64,000 nucleotides of DNA from Micromonospora sp. CCTCC AA 2012012 (GTDB lineage Bacteria; Actinomycetota; Actinomycetes; Mycobacteriales; Micromonosporaceae): assembly GCF_040499845.1 (NCBI RefSeq), contig NZ_CP159342.1:4402001-4466000 (forward strand), in the 5' to 3' direction. A model generated the notes under the pieces. It searched no databases and was not told the origin of the DNA. It was given only the letters and a program-made list of their open reading frames with translations. Positions 18,469 to 26,580 of the stretch are shown piece by piece; the stretch's first letter is position 1; the number at the start of each line of letters is the position of its first letter. A program made the position numbers and the translations under genes.

Positions 18469-20136
18469 ATGGCGGCGGAAACCACTGACCTTGACGACGT
18501 TCGCGAGCAGGCCCGACGGTGGCTCGACGACGACCCTGACCCGACGACCCGGGACGAGCTGCGTGAGGTGCTCGACCGGCTCCCGGCCAGCGCGCCGGAG
18601 CTGGCCGACCGGTTCGCCGGGCCGCTGACCTTCGGCACCGCCGGGCTGCGCGGGCCGCTGCGGGCCGGCCCCAACGGGATGAACCTCGCGGTGGTCACCC
18701 AGGCCGCCGCCGGGCTGGTCGGGTGGCTCGCCGCCCAGGGCGGCACCGGTCCGCTGGTCATCGGGTACGACGCCCGGCACGGCTCGCGGGCCTTCGCCGA
18801 GCGCACCGCCCAGGTGGCCACCGGTGCGGGCCGGCCGGCGCTGCTGCTGCCCCGCCCGCTGCCCACCCCGGTGCTGGCGTACGCGGTGCGGCACCTCGAC
18901 GCGGTGGCCGGCGTGATGGTCACGGCCAGCCACAACCCGCCGCAGGACAACGGCTACAAGGTCTATCTGGGCGCCCGGCTCGGTGGTGAGCTGGGGGCCG
19001 GCGCGCAGATCGTGCCGCCCGCCGACGCCGGCATCGAGGCGGCCATCCGGTCGGTCGGCGTGCTCGCCGAGGTGCCGCTCGGCCCGGCCGGCGAGGTGCT
19101 CGGCGACGACCTGGTCGCGTCGTACGTGGAGCGGGCCGCCGCCGTGATCGAGCCGAACGGGCCCCGGGACCTGCGGGTGGCGTACACACCGCTGCACGGG
19201 GTGGGGGCGGCGGTGCTGACCGCCGCGTTCGCCCGGGCCGGGTTCCCGGTGCCGGGGGTGGTGCCAGAGCAGGCCGAGCCGGACCCGGAGTTCCCGACCG
19301 TCAGCTTCCCCAACCCGGAGGAGCCGGGCGCGGTGGACCGGCTGGTGGCGCTCGCCGAGGGGACCGGGGCGGACCTGGCGCTCGCCAACGACCCGGACGC
19401 CGACCGGTGCGCGGTGGCCGTCCGCGGCGGGGGCACGGGCTGGCGGATGCTGCGCGGTGACGAGGTGGGCGCGCTGCTCGCCGACCACCTGATGCGGCGC
19501 GGGGTGCGGGGCCTCTACGCCACCACCATCGTGTCGTCGTCGCTGCTTCGGGCCATGTGCGCCGCCCGGGGCCTGCCGTACGACGAGACGCTGACCGGGT
19601 TCAAGTGGATCGTCCGGGCCGGGGGCGGGGCGCAGCCGCTGGTCTTCGGCTACGAGGAGGCGCTGGGCTACTGCGTGGCCCCGGAGCACGTCCGCGACAA
19701 GGACGGCATCACCGCCGCGCTGACCGTCGCCGAGCTGGCCGCCGGGCTGAAGGCGCAGGGCCGTACGCTCACCGACCGGCTGGACGAGCTGGCCGCCGAG
19801 TTCGGCGTGCACCACACCGACCAGCTCTCCGTACGCGTCGACGACCTGCGGGAGATCGCGCAGATGATGGCCCGGCTCCGCGCCGCCGTCCCGGGCAGCC
19901 TGCTCGGGCAGCCGGTCACCGAGGCGACCGACCTGCTCCCCGAGTCGGACGTGGTGATCCTGCGCACCGCCGCCGCCCGGGTGGTGATCCGCCCGTCCGG
20001 CACCGAGCCGAAGCTCAAGGCGTACCTGGAGGTCGTGGAGCCGGTCACGGACGGCGACGTCCCCACGGCCCGTACCCGCGCCCAGTCAGCGATCACGGCG
20101 CTCCGCACCGAGATCGCCCAGACCCTCGGCCTCTGA
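18469..20136 (+). CDS. Phosphomannomutase/phosphoglucomutase (alpha-D-phosphohexomutase)
   Basis: The 555-residue protein has the four-domain phosphohexomutase design: phosphoserine loop TASHNPPQDNGYK (Ser near 152), metal loop NDPDADRCA, sugar-binding loop GYEEALGYCV and phosphate loop RPSGTEPKLK. The length and the sugar loop fit the PGM2-like group that interconverts hexose or pentose 1- and 6/5-phosphates. A phosphopentomutase (deoB) role is therefore possible, and would link deoA to deoC in this window. The ATG has GAGG upstream and lies 49 bp after the kinase stop. Confidence 0.9.
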   Translation: MAAETTDLDDVREQARRWLDDDPDPTTRDELREVLDRLPASAPELADRFAGPLTFGTAGLRGPLRAGPNGMNLAVVTQAAAGLVGWLAAQGGTGPLVIGYDARHGSRAFAERTAQVATGAGRPALLLPRPLPTPVLAYAVRHLDAVAGVMVTASHNPPQDNGYKVYLGARLGGELGAGAQIVPPADAGIEAAIRSVGVLAEVPLGPAGEVLGDDLVASYVERAAAVIEPNGPRDLRVAYTPLHGVGAAVLTAAFARAGFPVPGVVPEQAEPDPEFPTVSFPNPEEPGAVDRLVALAEGTGADLALANDPDADRCAVAVRGGGTGWRMLRGDEVGALLADHLMRRGVRGLYATTIVSSSLLRAMCAARGLPYDETLTGFKWIVRAGGGAQPLVFGYEEALGYCVAPEHVRDKDGITAALTVAELAAGLKAQGRTLTDRLDELAAEFGVHHTDQLSVRVDDLREIAQMMARLRAAVPGSLLGQPVTEATDLLPESDVVILRTAAARVVIRPSGTEPKLKAYLEVVEPVTDGDVPTARTRAQSAITALRTEIAQTLGL

Positions 20137-20143
20137 CGCCGGT

Positions 20144-20198
20144 GATCATGAAGTTGGCGGCGCGGAGAGCGATCTCCGACGCCGCCATCTTCATGATC
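20144..20198. terminator. Long hairpin, GATCATGAAG-type repeat (bidirectional terminator)
   Basis: GATCATGAAGTTGGCGGCG (20144-20162) pairs with CGCCGCCATCTTCATGATC (20180-20198) at 18 of 19 positions, and the loop contains a second stem CGGAGA/TCTCCG. It lies between the convergent phosphohexomutase and GPP34 genes, so it probably ends both transcripts. Confidence 0.7.
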
Positions 20199-20226
20199 GA
20201 CACGGTCGGGGCGGGGTGGGGTGGGG

Positions 20227-20904
20227 TCAGGGGCGCTTGCCGAGGGCCTGGTCCACGGCCTGGCCGAGGGCGGCGACCACCAGGCCGACGGAGGGGCGGA
20301 CGACCGAGTCGTCGAGGCTGACGTTGCCGGAGAAGCCGGCGCCGCTGGCGATCTCCTCCAGCCGGCGGCGGGCGTCGTCCGCCGCCGCGCCGCTCAGGCC
20401 GAGCGCCGGTTCCATCCGCAGCACGGCCACCAGGGTCGCGAGCGCGGCGGTCCGCTCGTCGGGGAGCTGGCCACTGGTCAGCGCGGCGGCGAGCCGGTCC
20501 CGGGTGTCCTTCTCCACCGTGGCGTCCACCACCGGATAGCGGTGCACGGTGATGAAGCCCAGCTCGGTCTCCTCGACGTCGCGCACCACGCCCCGGGCCA
20601 CCAGGTCGCCGAGGATCCGGTCGCGCAGGCCGTGCCGGAGCCGCTGCACCCACGACGACGGGGTGTGCGGGGTGTCCGCGGCGACGCGCGCCAGCACCTC
20701 GTCGATGATCGGCTCACCGACCGGAGCCGGATCGGTCACCGCCAGGTTTCCCTCGGCGTACGCGATCCGCCCGGCCAGCGCCAACTCGATCAACACCGCC
20801 GCGGCCATGCCGAGGTCGAGGCTGATCCGCGGCATGGTCGCCTTGCCGGTTTCGTCGTCATACGCGAGGAGCAGCAGCTCTTCGGCGAGCGCAACACCAG
20901 TCAT
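20227..20904 (-). CDS. GPP34 (GOLPH3-like) family protein
   Basis: The 225-residue protein is mostly alpha-helical and begins with LAEELLLLAYDDETGK, the typical start of bacterial GPP34 proteins related to eukaryotic GOLPH3. The eukaryotic protein binds PI4P membranes. The bacterial proteins are uncharacterised and abundant in actinomycetes. No membrane helix or catalytic motif is present. ATG 20904 is used; TAGCCT 8 nt upstream is a possible near-leaderless -10. It lies downstream of upp with a strong hairpin between them, so it is probably transcribed separately. Confidence 0.85.
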   Translation of the reverse strand: MTGVALAEELLLLAYDDETGKATMPRISLDLGMAAAVLIELALAGRIAYAEGNLAVTDPAPVGEPIIDEVLARVAADTPHTPSSWVQRLRHGLRDRILGDLVARGVVRDVEETELGFITVHRYPVVDATVEKDTRDRLAAALTSGQLPDERTAALATLVAVLRMEPALGLSGAAADDARRRLEEIASGAGFSGNVSLDDSVVRPSVGLVVAALGQAVDQALGKRP

Positions 20905-20985
20905 GGCCCGAGAGGCTATCCCCTCCCGCCCACCCCGCGCACGGACACACCCACCCACCACCCCTCCCGCCGTCCCACCGCGCTG

Positions 20986-21037
20986 ATTCACGGAAAGAGG
21001 GCCCATCCGAGGCGGAATGGGCCCTCTTTCCGTGAAT
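20986..21037. terminator. CGGAAAGAG-family hairpin, copy 1
   Basis: A perfect 21-bp stem (20986-21006 with 21017-21037) has arms beginning ATTCACGGAAAGAGG. It lies 39 nt after the upp stop on the minus strand and before GPP34, so it probably terminates upp. Related hairpins occur at 25075 and 62582. Confidence 0.75.
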
Positions 21038-21076
21038 TCGGCCGCCCCCGTCGCAGGGGGGTGCGGTGGGGTGGGG

Positions 21077-21709
21077 TCAGAAGCGGGGCATGCCGCCGAA
21101 TTGGCGGTCGCCGGCGTCGCCGAGGCCGGGGACGATGAACATCTGGTCGTTGAGGCCCTCGTCGATCGAGGCGGTGACCAGGCGCAGCGGGAGACCCGAC
21201 TGCTTCAGGCGCTCGATGCCGACGGGGGCGGCCAGCACGCAGAGGACGGTGATGTCGGTGCAGCCGCGGTCGGCGAGCAGCCGGCAGCAGTGCTCCAGGG
21301 AGCCGCCGGTGGCCAGCATCGGGTCGAGGACCAGCACCGGCAGGCCGGACAGGTCACGCGGCAGCGACTCCATGTAGGCGCGCGGCTCGTACGTCTCCTC
21401 GTCGCGGGCCAGGCCGACGAAGCCCATCGAAGACTCGGGCAGCAGCCCGAGCGCGGCGTCGGCCATGCCGAGACCGGCCCGCAGCACCGGGACCAGCAGC
21501 GGCGGGTTGGCCAGCCGGGTGCCCTCGGTGCCGGTGACCGGGGTCTGCACCGGGTACTTCTCGACGGGGAAGGTGCGCGCGGCCTCGTACACCAGCATGG
21601 TGGTGAGTTCGTGCAGCGCGGCCCGGAACGTCGACGAGTCGGTCCGGGCGTCCCGCATGGCGGTCAGCCGCGACTGGGCGAGCGGGTGGTCAATGACGTG
21701 TACGTCCAC
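21077..21709 (-). CDS. upp: Uracil phosphoribosyltransferase
   Basis: The 210-residue protein converts uracil and PRPP to UMP in pyrimidine salvage. The PRPP-binding motif [11 protein letters not shown] lies at about 126-136, and the uracil-binding C-terminal segment ends with [12 protein letters not shown], both typical of Upp. The length matches the family. The start is GTG at 21709, with AACCTA on the plus strand (TAGGTT on the minus strand, 8 nt upstream) as a likely -10. It is divergent from deoC, placing two nucleoside-salvage genes around one regulatory region. Confidence 0.95.
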   Translation of the reverse strand: MDVHVIDHPLAQSRLTAMRDARTDSSTFRAALHELTTMLVYEAARTFPVEKYPVQTPVTGTEGTRLANPPLLVPVLRAGLGMADAALGLLPESSMGFVGLARDEETYEPRAYMESLPRDLSGLPVLVLDPMLATGGSLEHCCRLLADRGCTDITVLCVLAAPVGIERLKQSGLPLRLVTASIDEGLNDQMFIVPGLGDAGDRQFGGMPRF

Positions 21710-21788
21710 GATCGCTCAACCTACCCGGCCGGTCGCGGGCGCACGCCGGGTGCGGCCGGACCAGCGACGCCGCTCACCCGGCCGGTCC

Positions 21789-21802
21789 GTGACCAAGATC
21801 AC
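21789..21802. promoter_or_regulatory. CRP-like site GTGA-N6-TCAC between upp and deoC
   Basis: GTGACCAAGATCAC matches the core GTGA-N6-TCAC of CRP/GlxR operators exactly. It ends 16 nt before the TAGTAT box of deoC, near the -35 position, and also lies upstream of upp. Confidence 0.5.
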
Positions 21803-21818
21803 TCGGCGCGCCGGTGCG

Positions 21819-21832
21819 TAGTATTCGGGGCA
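21819..21832 (+). promoter_or_regulatory. Leaderless promoter of deoC (-10 TAGTAT)
   Basis: TAGTAT (21819-21824) lies 7 nt before the deoC ATG, and there is no purine-rich ribosome site between them apart from GGGG. Confidence 0.5.
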
Positions 21833-22791
21833 TGACGGCGACAGCGACGTCGGCCCGGTCGGACCTCTCCGAGCTGGGACGATCCGAGACCGCTCTGCGG
21901 ACCTTCCTGCACGGCCTGCCCGGCGTGGACCAGGTCGGCGCGGAGCAGCGGGCGGCACAGCTCGGCACCCGCTCCATCAAGACCACCGCCAAGGCCCAGG
22001 CGATCGACCTGGCGATCCGGATGGTCGACCTGACCACCCTCGAAGGTGCGGACACCCCCGGCAAGGTGCGGGCGCTCGCCGCGAAGGCGCTGCGCCCCGA
22101 CCCGGCCGACCCGTCCTGCCCGCACGTCGGCGCGGTCTGCGTCTATCCGGCGATGGTCCCGTACGTGGCCGAGGTGCTGCGCGGGTCCGCCGTGCACCTG
22201 GCCAGCGTGGCGACCTCCTTCCCGTCCGGCCAGGCCCCGCTGGAGATCAAGCTGGCCGACGTCCGGGCAGCCGTCGAGGCCGGCGCCGACGAGATCGACA
22301 TGGTGATCAACCGGGGCGCGTTCCTGGCCGGGCGCTACCAGGAGGTCTACGACGAGATCGTGGCCACCAAGGATGCCTGCGGGGACGCCCACCTGAAGGT
22401 GATCCTGGAGACCGGCGAGCTGGCCACCTACGACAACGTGCGGCGGGCCTCCTGGCTGGCCATGCTGGCCGGCGGCGACTTCATCAAGACCTCCACCGGC
22501 AAGGTGCCGGTCGCGGCCACCCTGCCGGTGACCCTGGTGATGCTGGAGGCGGTCCGCGACTTCCGCGCCGCCACCGGTCGGCAGGTCGGCGTGAAGCCGG
22601 CCGGCGGGATCAAGACCACCAAGGACGCGATCAAGTACCTGGTCATGGTCAACGAGACCGTCGGCCCGGACTGGCTGGACCCGGACTGGTTCCGGTTCGG
22701 CGCGTCCAGCCTGCTGAACGACCTGCTCATGCAGCGCACCAAGCTGACGACCGGCGTCTACTCCGGTCCCGACTACTTCACCCTGGACTGA
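21832..22791 (+). CDS. deoC: Deoxyribose-phosphate aldolase
   Basis: The 319-residue protein cleaves 2-deoxyribose 5-phosphate to glyceraldehyde 3-phosphate and acetaldehyde. The Schiff-base lysine is in DFIKTSTGK (K219) and the second active-site lysine in GVKPAGGI (K255). It belongs to the longer DERA type, with an N-terminal extension of about 70 residues compared with E. coli. The aldehyde dehydrogenase start follows within 6 bp of the stop, so acetaldehyde removal is probably co-expressed. An upstream GTG-start reading adds 6 residues and would cover the -10 box, so ATG 21832 is preferred. Confidence 0.95.
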   Translation: MTATATSARSDLSELGRSETALRTFLHGLPGVDQVGAEQRAAQLGTRSIKTTAKAQAIDLAIRMVDLTTLEGADTPGKVRALAAKALRPDPADPSCPHVGAVCVYPAMVPYVAEVLRGSAVHLASVATSFPSGQAPLEIKLADVRAAVEAGADEIDMVINRGAFLAGRYQEVYDEIVATKDACGDAHLKVILETGELATYDNVRRASWLAMLAGGDFIKTSTGKVPVAATLPVTLVMLEAVRDFRAATGRQVGVKPAGGIKTTKDAIKYLVMVNETVGPDWLDPDWFRFGASSLLNDLLMQRTKLTTGVYSGPDYFTLD

Positions 22792-22793
22792 GC

Positions 22794-24227
22794 GTGATGT
22801 TCGAATACGCACCCGCCCCCGAGTCCCGCTCGGTGGTGGACCTGAAAGCCTCGTACGGGCTCTTCATCGACGGTGAGTTCGTCGACCCGACCGGCGGCGC
22901 CAGCTTCAAGTCGATCAACCCGGCCTCCGAGGAGGTCCTCGCCGAGGTCGCCGAGGCCGGCACCGAGGACACCGACCGCGCGGTGCGGGCCGCCCGGACG
23001 GCGTACGAGAAGGTCTGGGGTCCGATGCCGGGCCGCGACCGGGCCAAGTACCTGTTCCGGATCGCCCGGATCATCCAGGAGCGCTCCCGCGAGCTGGCCG
23101 TGCTGGAGTCGCTGGACAACGGCAAGCCGATCAAGGAGTCCCGCGACGTCGACCTCCCCCTGGTCGCCGCGCACTTCTTCTACTACGCCGGCTGGGCCGA
23201 CAAGCTGGAGCACGCCGGCTTCGGCGCGAACCCGCGCCCGCTCGGTGTCGCCGCGCAGGTCATCCCGTGGAACTTCCCGCTGCTCATGCTGGCCTGGAAG
23301 ATCGCCCCGGCGCTCGCCGCCGGCAACACGGTGGTGCTCAAGCCGGCCGAGACCACCCCGCTGACCGCGCTGCTCTTCGCCGAGATCTGCCAGCAGGCCG
23401 ACCTGCCGGCCGGCGTGGTCAACATCGTCACCGGCGCCGGTGACACCGGCCGCGCGCTGGTCGAGCACGCGGGCGTCGACAAGGTGGCCTTCACCGGCTC
23501 CACCGAGGTCGGCCGGGCCATCGCCCGGTCCGTCGCCGGCACGCGCAAGAAGCTCACCCTGGAGCTGGGCGGCAAGGCCGCCAACATCGTCTTCGACGAC
23601 GCCCCGGTCGACCAGGCCGTCGAGGGGATCGTCAACGGCATCTTCTTCAACCAGGGGCACGTCTGCTGCGCCGGCTCCCGGCTGCTGATCCAGGAGAACG
23701 TCGCCGAGCAGGTGCTGGAGTCGCTGAAGCGGCGGATGGCCCAGCTGCGGGTCGGTGACCCGCTGGACAAGAACACCGACATCGGCGCGATCAACTCGGC
23801 CGCCCAGCTCGACCGGATCCGGGAACTCTCCGACGCCGGCTCCGCCGAGGGCGCCGAGCGCTGGTCGCCCGCCTGCGAGCTGCCCGAGCGGGGCTTCTGG
23901 TTCGCGCCGACGATCTTCACCGGGGTCACCCAGGCGCACCGGATCGCCCGCGAGGAGATCTTCGGGCCGGTGCTGTCGGTGCTCACGTTCCGCACGCCCG
24001 CCGAGGCCGTCGAGAAGGCCAACAACACGCCGTACGGGCTGTCGGCCGGGATCTGGACCGACAAGGGTTCCCGGATCCTCTGGATGGCCGACCGGCTCCG
24101 CGCCGGCGTGGTCTGGGCCAACACGTTCAACAAGTTCGACCCCACCTCGCCGTTCGGCGGCTACAAGGAGTCGGGCTACGGTCGCGAGGGCGGCCGGCAC
24201 GGGCTGGAGGGCTACCTCAATGTCTGA
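22794..24227 (+). CDS. NAD(P)-dependent aldehyde dehydrogenase (catalytic subunit)
   Basis: The 477-residue protein is a complete ALDH: VIPWNFPLLM, the cofactor loop FTGSTEVG, the general base in LELGGK, the nucleophile in GHVCCAGSR (first Cys, about 291) and the EEIFGPV motif. It probably oxidises the acetaldehyde made by DeoC, whose stop is 2-5 bp upstream. The start may be GTG 22794 or ATG 22797. Its last 8 bp overlap the next gene, a second ALDH-like protein without a catalytic domain. Together they have the arrangement of ALDH16, cut in two. Confidence 0.93.
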   Translation: MMFEYAPAPESRSVVDLKASYGLFIDGEFVDPTGGASFKSINPASEEVLAEVAEAGTEDTDRAVRAARTAYEKVWGPMPGRDRAKYLFRIARIIQERSRELAVLESLDNGKPIKESRDVDLPLVAAHFFYYAGWADKLEHAGFGANPRPLGVAAQVIPWNFPLLMLAWKIAPALAAGNTVVLKPAETTPLTALLFAEICQQADLPAGVVNIVTGAGDTGRALVEHAGVDKVAFTGSTEVGRAIARSVAGTRKKLTLELGGKAANIVFDDAPVDQAVEGIVNGIFFNQGHVCCAGSRLLIQENVAEQVLESLKRRMAQLRVGDPLDKNTDIGAINSAAQLDRIRELSDAGSAEGAERWSPACELPERGFWFAPTIFTGVTQAHRIAREEIFGPVLSVLTFRTPAEAVEKANNTPYGLSAGIWTDKGSRILWMADRLRAGVVWANTFNKFDPTSPFGGYKESGYGREGGRHGLEGYLNV

Positions 24228-25044
24228 GCGGGTCGCGGTACGCAAGACGTACAAGCTCTTCATCGGGGGCAAGTTCCCCCGCAGTGAGTCGGGACGGTCG
24301 TATCTCGTGCAGGACTCCAACGTGTCGCTGGCATCGCGTAAGGACGCGCGGGACGCCGTCGTCGCCGCCCGGGCCGCCGTGAAGGGCTGGGCCGGGGCGA
24401 CCGCGTACAACCGGGGTCAGATCCTCTACCGGGTCGCCGAGATGCTGGAGGGCCGCCGCGAGCAGTTCGTCGCGCTCGGCGTGCCGGCCGACGAGGTCGA
24501 CGCCGCGATCGACCGCTGGGTCTGGTACGCCGGCTGGGCCGACAAGCTCGCCCAGGTGTACGGCGGCGCGAACCCGGTCGCCGGGCCGTACTTCAACCTC
24601 TCCGCACCCGAGCCGACCGGGGTGGTGGCCGTGGTGGCCCCCGAGGCCCCGGCGCTGCTCGGCCTGGTCAGTGTGATCGCCCCGGCGATCGTCACCGGCA
24701 ACACGGTGGTGGTGGCGGCCTCCCCGGCGGCGCCGCTGGCGGCGGTGACCCTGGCCGAGGTGCTGGCCACCTCCGACCTGCCCGGCGGCGTGGTGAACAT
24801 CCTCACCGGCCGGATCGGCGAGACGGTGCCCACGCTGGCCGCGCACATGGACGTCAACGCCCTCGACCTGACCGGGGTGACCGACGCCGAGCTGGCCGCC
24901 GACCTGGAGGTGAAGGCCGCGGAGAACCTCAAGCGGGTCCTCCGCCCGGCCCCCGCCGACCACGACTGGACCACCGACCCCGGCATCACCCGGATGACCA
25001 CCCTCCTGGAGACGAAGACCGTCTGGCACCCCAAGGGGGTGTGA
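24220..25044 (+). CDS. ALDH-like protein lacking the catalytic cysteine domain
   Basis: The 274-residue protein aligns with the first part of an ALDH (LFIGGKFPRSESG, the WVWYAGWADKLAQ segment also seen in its partner, and the Rossmann region TGVVAVVAPEAPALLG). It then jumps from about residue 225 to a short unrelated tail, so the nucleophilic cysteine and most of the catalytic domain are absent. The cofactor loop FTGS is replaced by LTGVTDAE. It overlaps the catalytic ALDH gene by 8 bp. The frame is intact with normal codon use, so this is a conserved non-catalytic partner rather than a decaying copy. It resembles the C-terminal pseudo-domain of ALDH16. Confidence 0.8.
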   Translation: MSERVAVRKTYKLFIGGKFPRSESGRSYLVQDSNVSLASRKDARDAVVAARAAVKGWAGATAYNRGQILYRVAEMLEGRREQFVALGVPADEVDAAIDRWVWYAGWADKLAQVYGGANPVAGPYFNLSAPEPTGVVAVVAPEAPALLGLVSVIAPAIVTGNTVVVAASPAAPLAAVTLAEVLATSDLPGGVVNILTGRIGETVPTLAAHMDVNALDLTGVTDAELAADLEVKAAENLKRVLRPAPADHDWTTDPGITRMTTLLETKTVWHPKGV

Positions 25045-25074
25045 GCGGGTCCCCGCTCAAGATCTGCACTGATT

Positions 25075-25120
25075 CACGGAAAGAGTGGCTTCCGCGTCGG
25101 CGGAGGCCACTCTTTCCGTG
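25075..25120. terminator. CGGAAAGAG-family hairpin, copy 2
   Basis: CACGGAAAGAGTGGC... (25075-25095) pairs with 25100-25120 over 21 bp with one G-T mismatch and a 4-nt loop, 31 nt after the ALDH operon. It probably terminates deoC-ALDH. Confidence 0.75.
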
Positions 25121-25181
25121 TTCGAGGCCCCTCACGCCGGAGGCGGCGGTGGCGGTGGGGCCAGGCAGGGTCGGGCGGTCT

Positions 25182-25204
25182 ACTACGGGGGGTAGGATTG
25201 GGGG
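25182..25204 (+). promoter_or_regulatory. BlaI-type operator overlapping a leaderless -10
   Basis: TAGGAT (25193-25198) ends 6 nt before the GTG of the BlaI gene, as in leaderless promoters. A dyad with TAC and GTA half-sites (ACTAC, GGGGG, GTAGG; 25182-25196) covers it, matching the general form of BlaI operators. This suggests autorepression. Confidence 0.45.
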
Positions 25205-25660
25205 GTGACGCGGCTGGGGGATCTTGAGCGGGCGGTGATGGACGTGCTGTGGGACGTGGTCCCGGGCACGTCGGACGGGGTCACCGTGCGGGAGGTCGCG
25301 GACGCGCTGGACGGGCGCGAGCTGGCGTACACGACGGTGATGACCGTGCTCGACCGGCTCGCCGGCAAGGGCATGGTGCAGCGCGAACGGGAGGGGCGGG
25401 CCTGGCGTTACCGGCCGGCCGCCAGCCGGGAGGCGCACATCGCCCAGCTCATGCTCGACGCCCTCGACCTCGGCGGCAGCCGGGACGCCGCGCTGGTGCG
25501 CTTCGCCCGCTCGGTCACCGGCACCGAGGCCGAGGTGCTCCGCGCCGCCCTGGGTAACGAGGCCGGGCTGACCGGGCCGGCCGACCCCGGGCTGACCGAT
25601 CGGGTCGGGGATCCCCGGGCCGGGCGGGCGCGGCGCGTCGACGAGGCGACGGACCGGTAG
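25205..25660 (+). CDS. blaI: BlaI/MecI-family transcriptional repressor
   Basis: The 151-residue protein has the winged-helix domain of BlaI/MecI/CopY regulators: LERAVMDVLW, REVADALDGRELAYTTV, then VLDRLAGKGMVQRE, and a dimerisation segment (about 75-115). The family represses beta-lactamase or stress genes and is released by proteolysis or a signal from a BlaR1-type partner. An M56 peptidase gene follows after 10 bp, and cydDC are downstream. In Mycobacterium tuberculosis the equivalent pair (Rv1846c/Rv1845c) also responds to respiratory and cell-wall stress. The last 35 residues are a disordered charged tail. Confidence 0.9.
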   Translation: MTRLGDLERAVMDVLWDVVPGTSDGVTVREVADALDGRELAYTTVMTVLDRLAGKGMVQREREGRAWRYRPAASREAHIAQLMLDALDLGGSRDAALVRFARSVTGTEAEVLRAALGNEAGLTGPADPGLTDRVGDPRAGRARRVDEATDR

Positions 25661-25670
25661 GGCGGCGACC

Positions 25671-26576
25671 GTGGCGTACTCCCTGCACTTCGCCGCGTCG
25701 ATGCTGGCCTGCTATCTCACCGCGCAGGTCCTGTCCCACTCCACCTGGCCGTGGGCCGCTCCCCGGGTGGCCATCGTCTGCTGGCAGGCGGTCGGGCTGG
25801 CGCTCGGCCTCTCCGCGATGGGCGTGCCGATGGCGCTCGGCCTGGCCGCGTACGACCGGCCGACCGGCGGCGCGCTGCTGGCGCTCGCCACCGACCTGCT
25901 GCACGGCACCCTCCCGGCCGGGCTGAGCGCCGTGCACCTGGGGCTGGTCGGGGTCGGCTTCGGCATCGGCGCGGTGCTGGTCACCACCACCGTGCGCAGC
26001 GTGCACGCGAGCATCCGCGCCCAGCGGCGGCACCGTGACCTGCTCACCCTGGTCGCCCGCCGGGACCCCACCGTGCCCGGCGCGCTGGTGCTGGACCACC
26101 CGAGTGCGGCGGCGTACTGCCTGCCGGGGAGGAAGCCGCGGGTGGTGGTCAGCGCCGGGACGCTGAGCCTGCTCGACCGGGCCGAGCTGGCGGCGGTGCT
26201 CACCCACGAGCGGGCCCACGCGCAGGAGCGGCACGACCTGGTGCTGCTGCCGTTCACCGCGCTCTGCCGGGCGCTGCCGTGGTTCGGCTGGGTCCGGGAC
26301 GCGTACGAGCGGGTCGCGCTGCTGGTCGAGATGCGCGCCGACGACAAGGCCCGTGAGCTGCACGCGGAGGCGCCGCTGGCCGGTGCGCTGCGCCGCTTCG
26401 CCGCCTGCGGGAACCGGGTCACCCCGGCCGGGGCGCTCGGCCTGGGCGACCGTGACCTCGACGTACGGGTGCGGCGGCTGATGGTGGCGGACCGGCCGCC
26501 CCGGCTGATCGGCGCGACCGCGCTGGCGGTGGCGGCCACCCTGGTCGCCCTGCCCATCTCGATCTTCCTGAGCTGA
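25671..26576 (+). CDS. M56 family (BlaR1/MecR1-like) membrane metallopeptidase
   Basis: The 301-residue protein has about four membrane helices and a zinc-peptidase motif HERAH (H179, E180, H183) in the cytoplasmic loop, as in BlaR1. The large extracellular beta-lactam sensor domain is absent, so it cannot sense beta-lactams the way staphylococcal BlaR1 does. Its position directly after blaI suggests it cleaves or relieves that repressor. GTG 25671 is used, 10 bp after the blaI stop. The C-terminus is a single helix ending 4 bp before the small ORF that leads into cydD. Confidence 0.88.
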   Translation: MAYSLHFAASMLACYLTAQVLSHSTWPWAAPRVAIVCWQAVGLALGLSAMGVPMALGLAAYDRPTGGALLALATDLLHGTLPAGLSAVHLGLVGVGFGIGAVLVTTTVRSVHASIRAQRRHRDLLTLVARRDPTVPGALVLDHPSAAAYCLPGRKPRVVVSAGTLSLLDRAELAAVLTHERAHAQERHDLVLLPFTALCRALPWFGWVRDAYERVALLVEMRADDKARELHAEAPLAGALRRFAACGNRVTPAGALGLGDRDLDVRVRRLMVADRPPRLIGATALAVAATLVALPISIFLS

Positions 26577-26580
26577 CCCC

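Noticed and set aside
24220..25044. A pseudogene formed by truncation of a duplicate ALDH
   Set aside because: The frame is intact with normal GC3 and is tightly overlapped with its partner, as expected of a maintained subunit.
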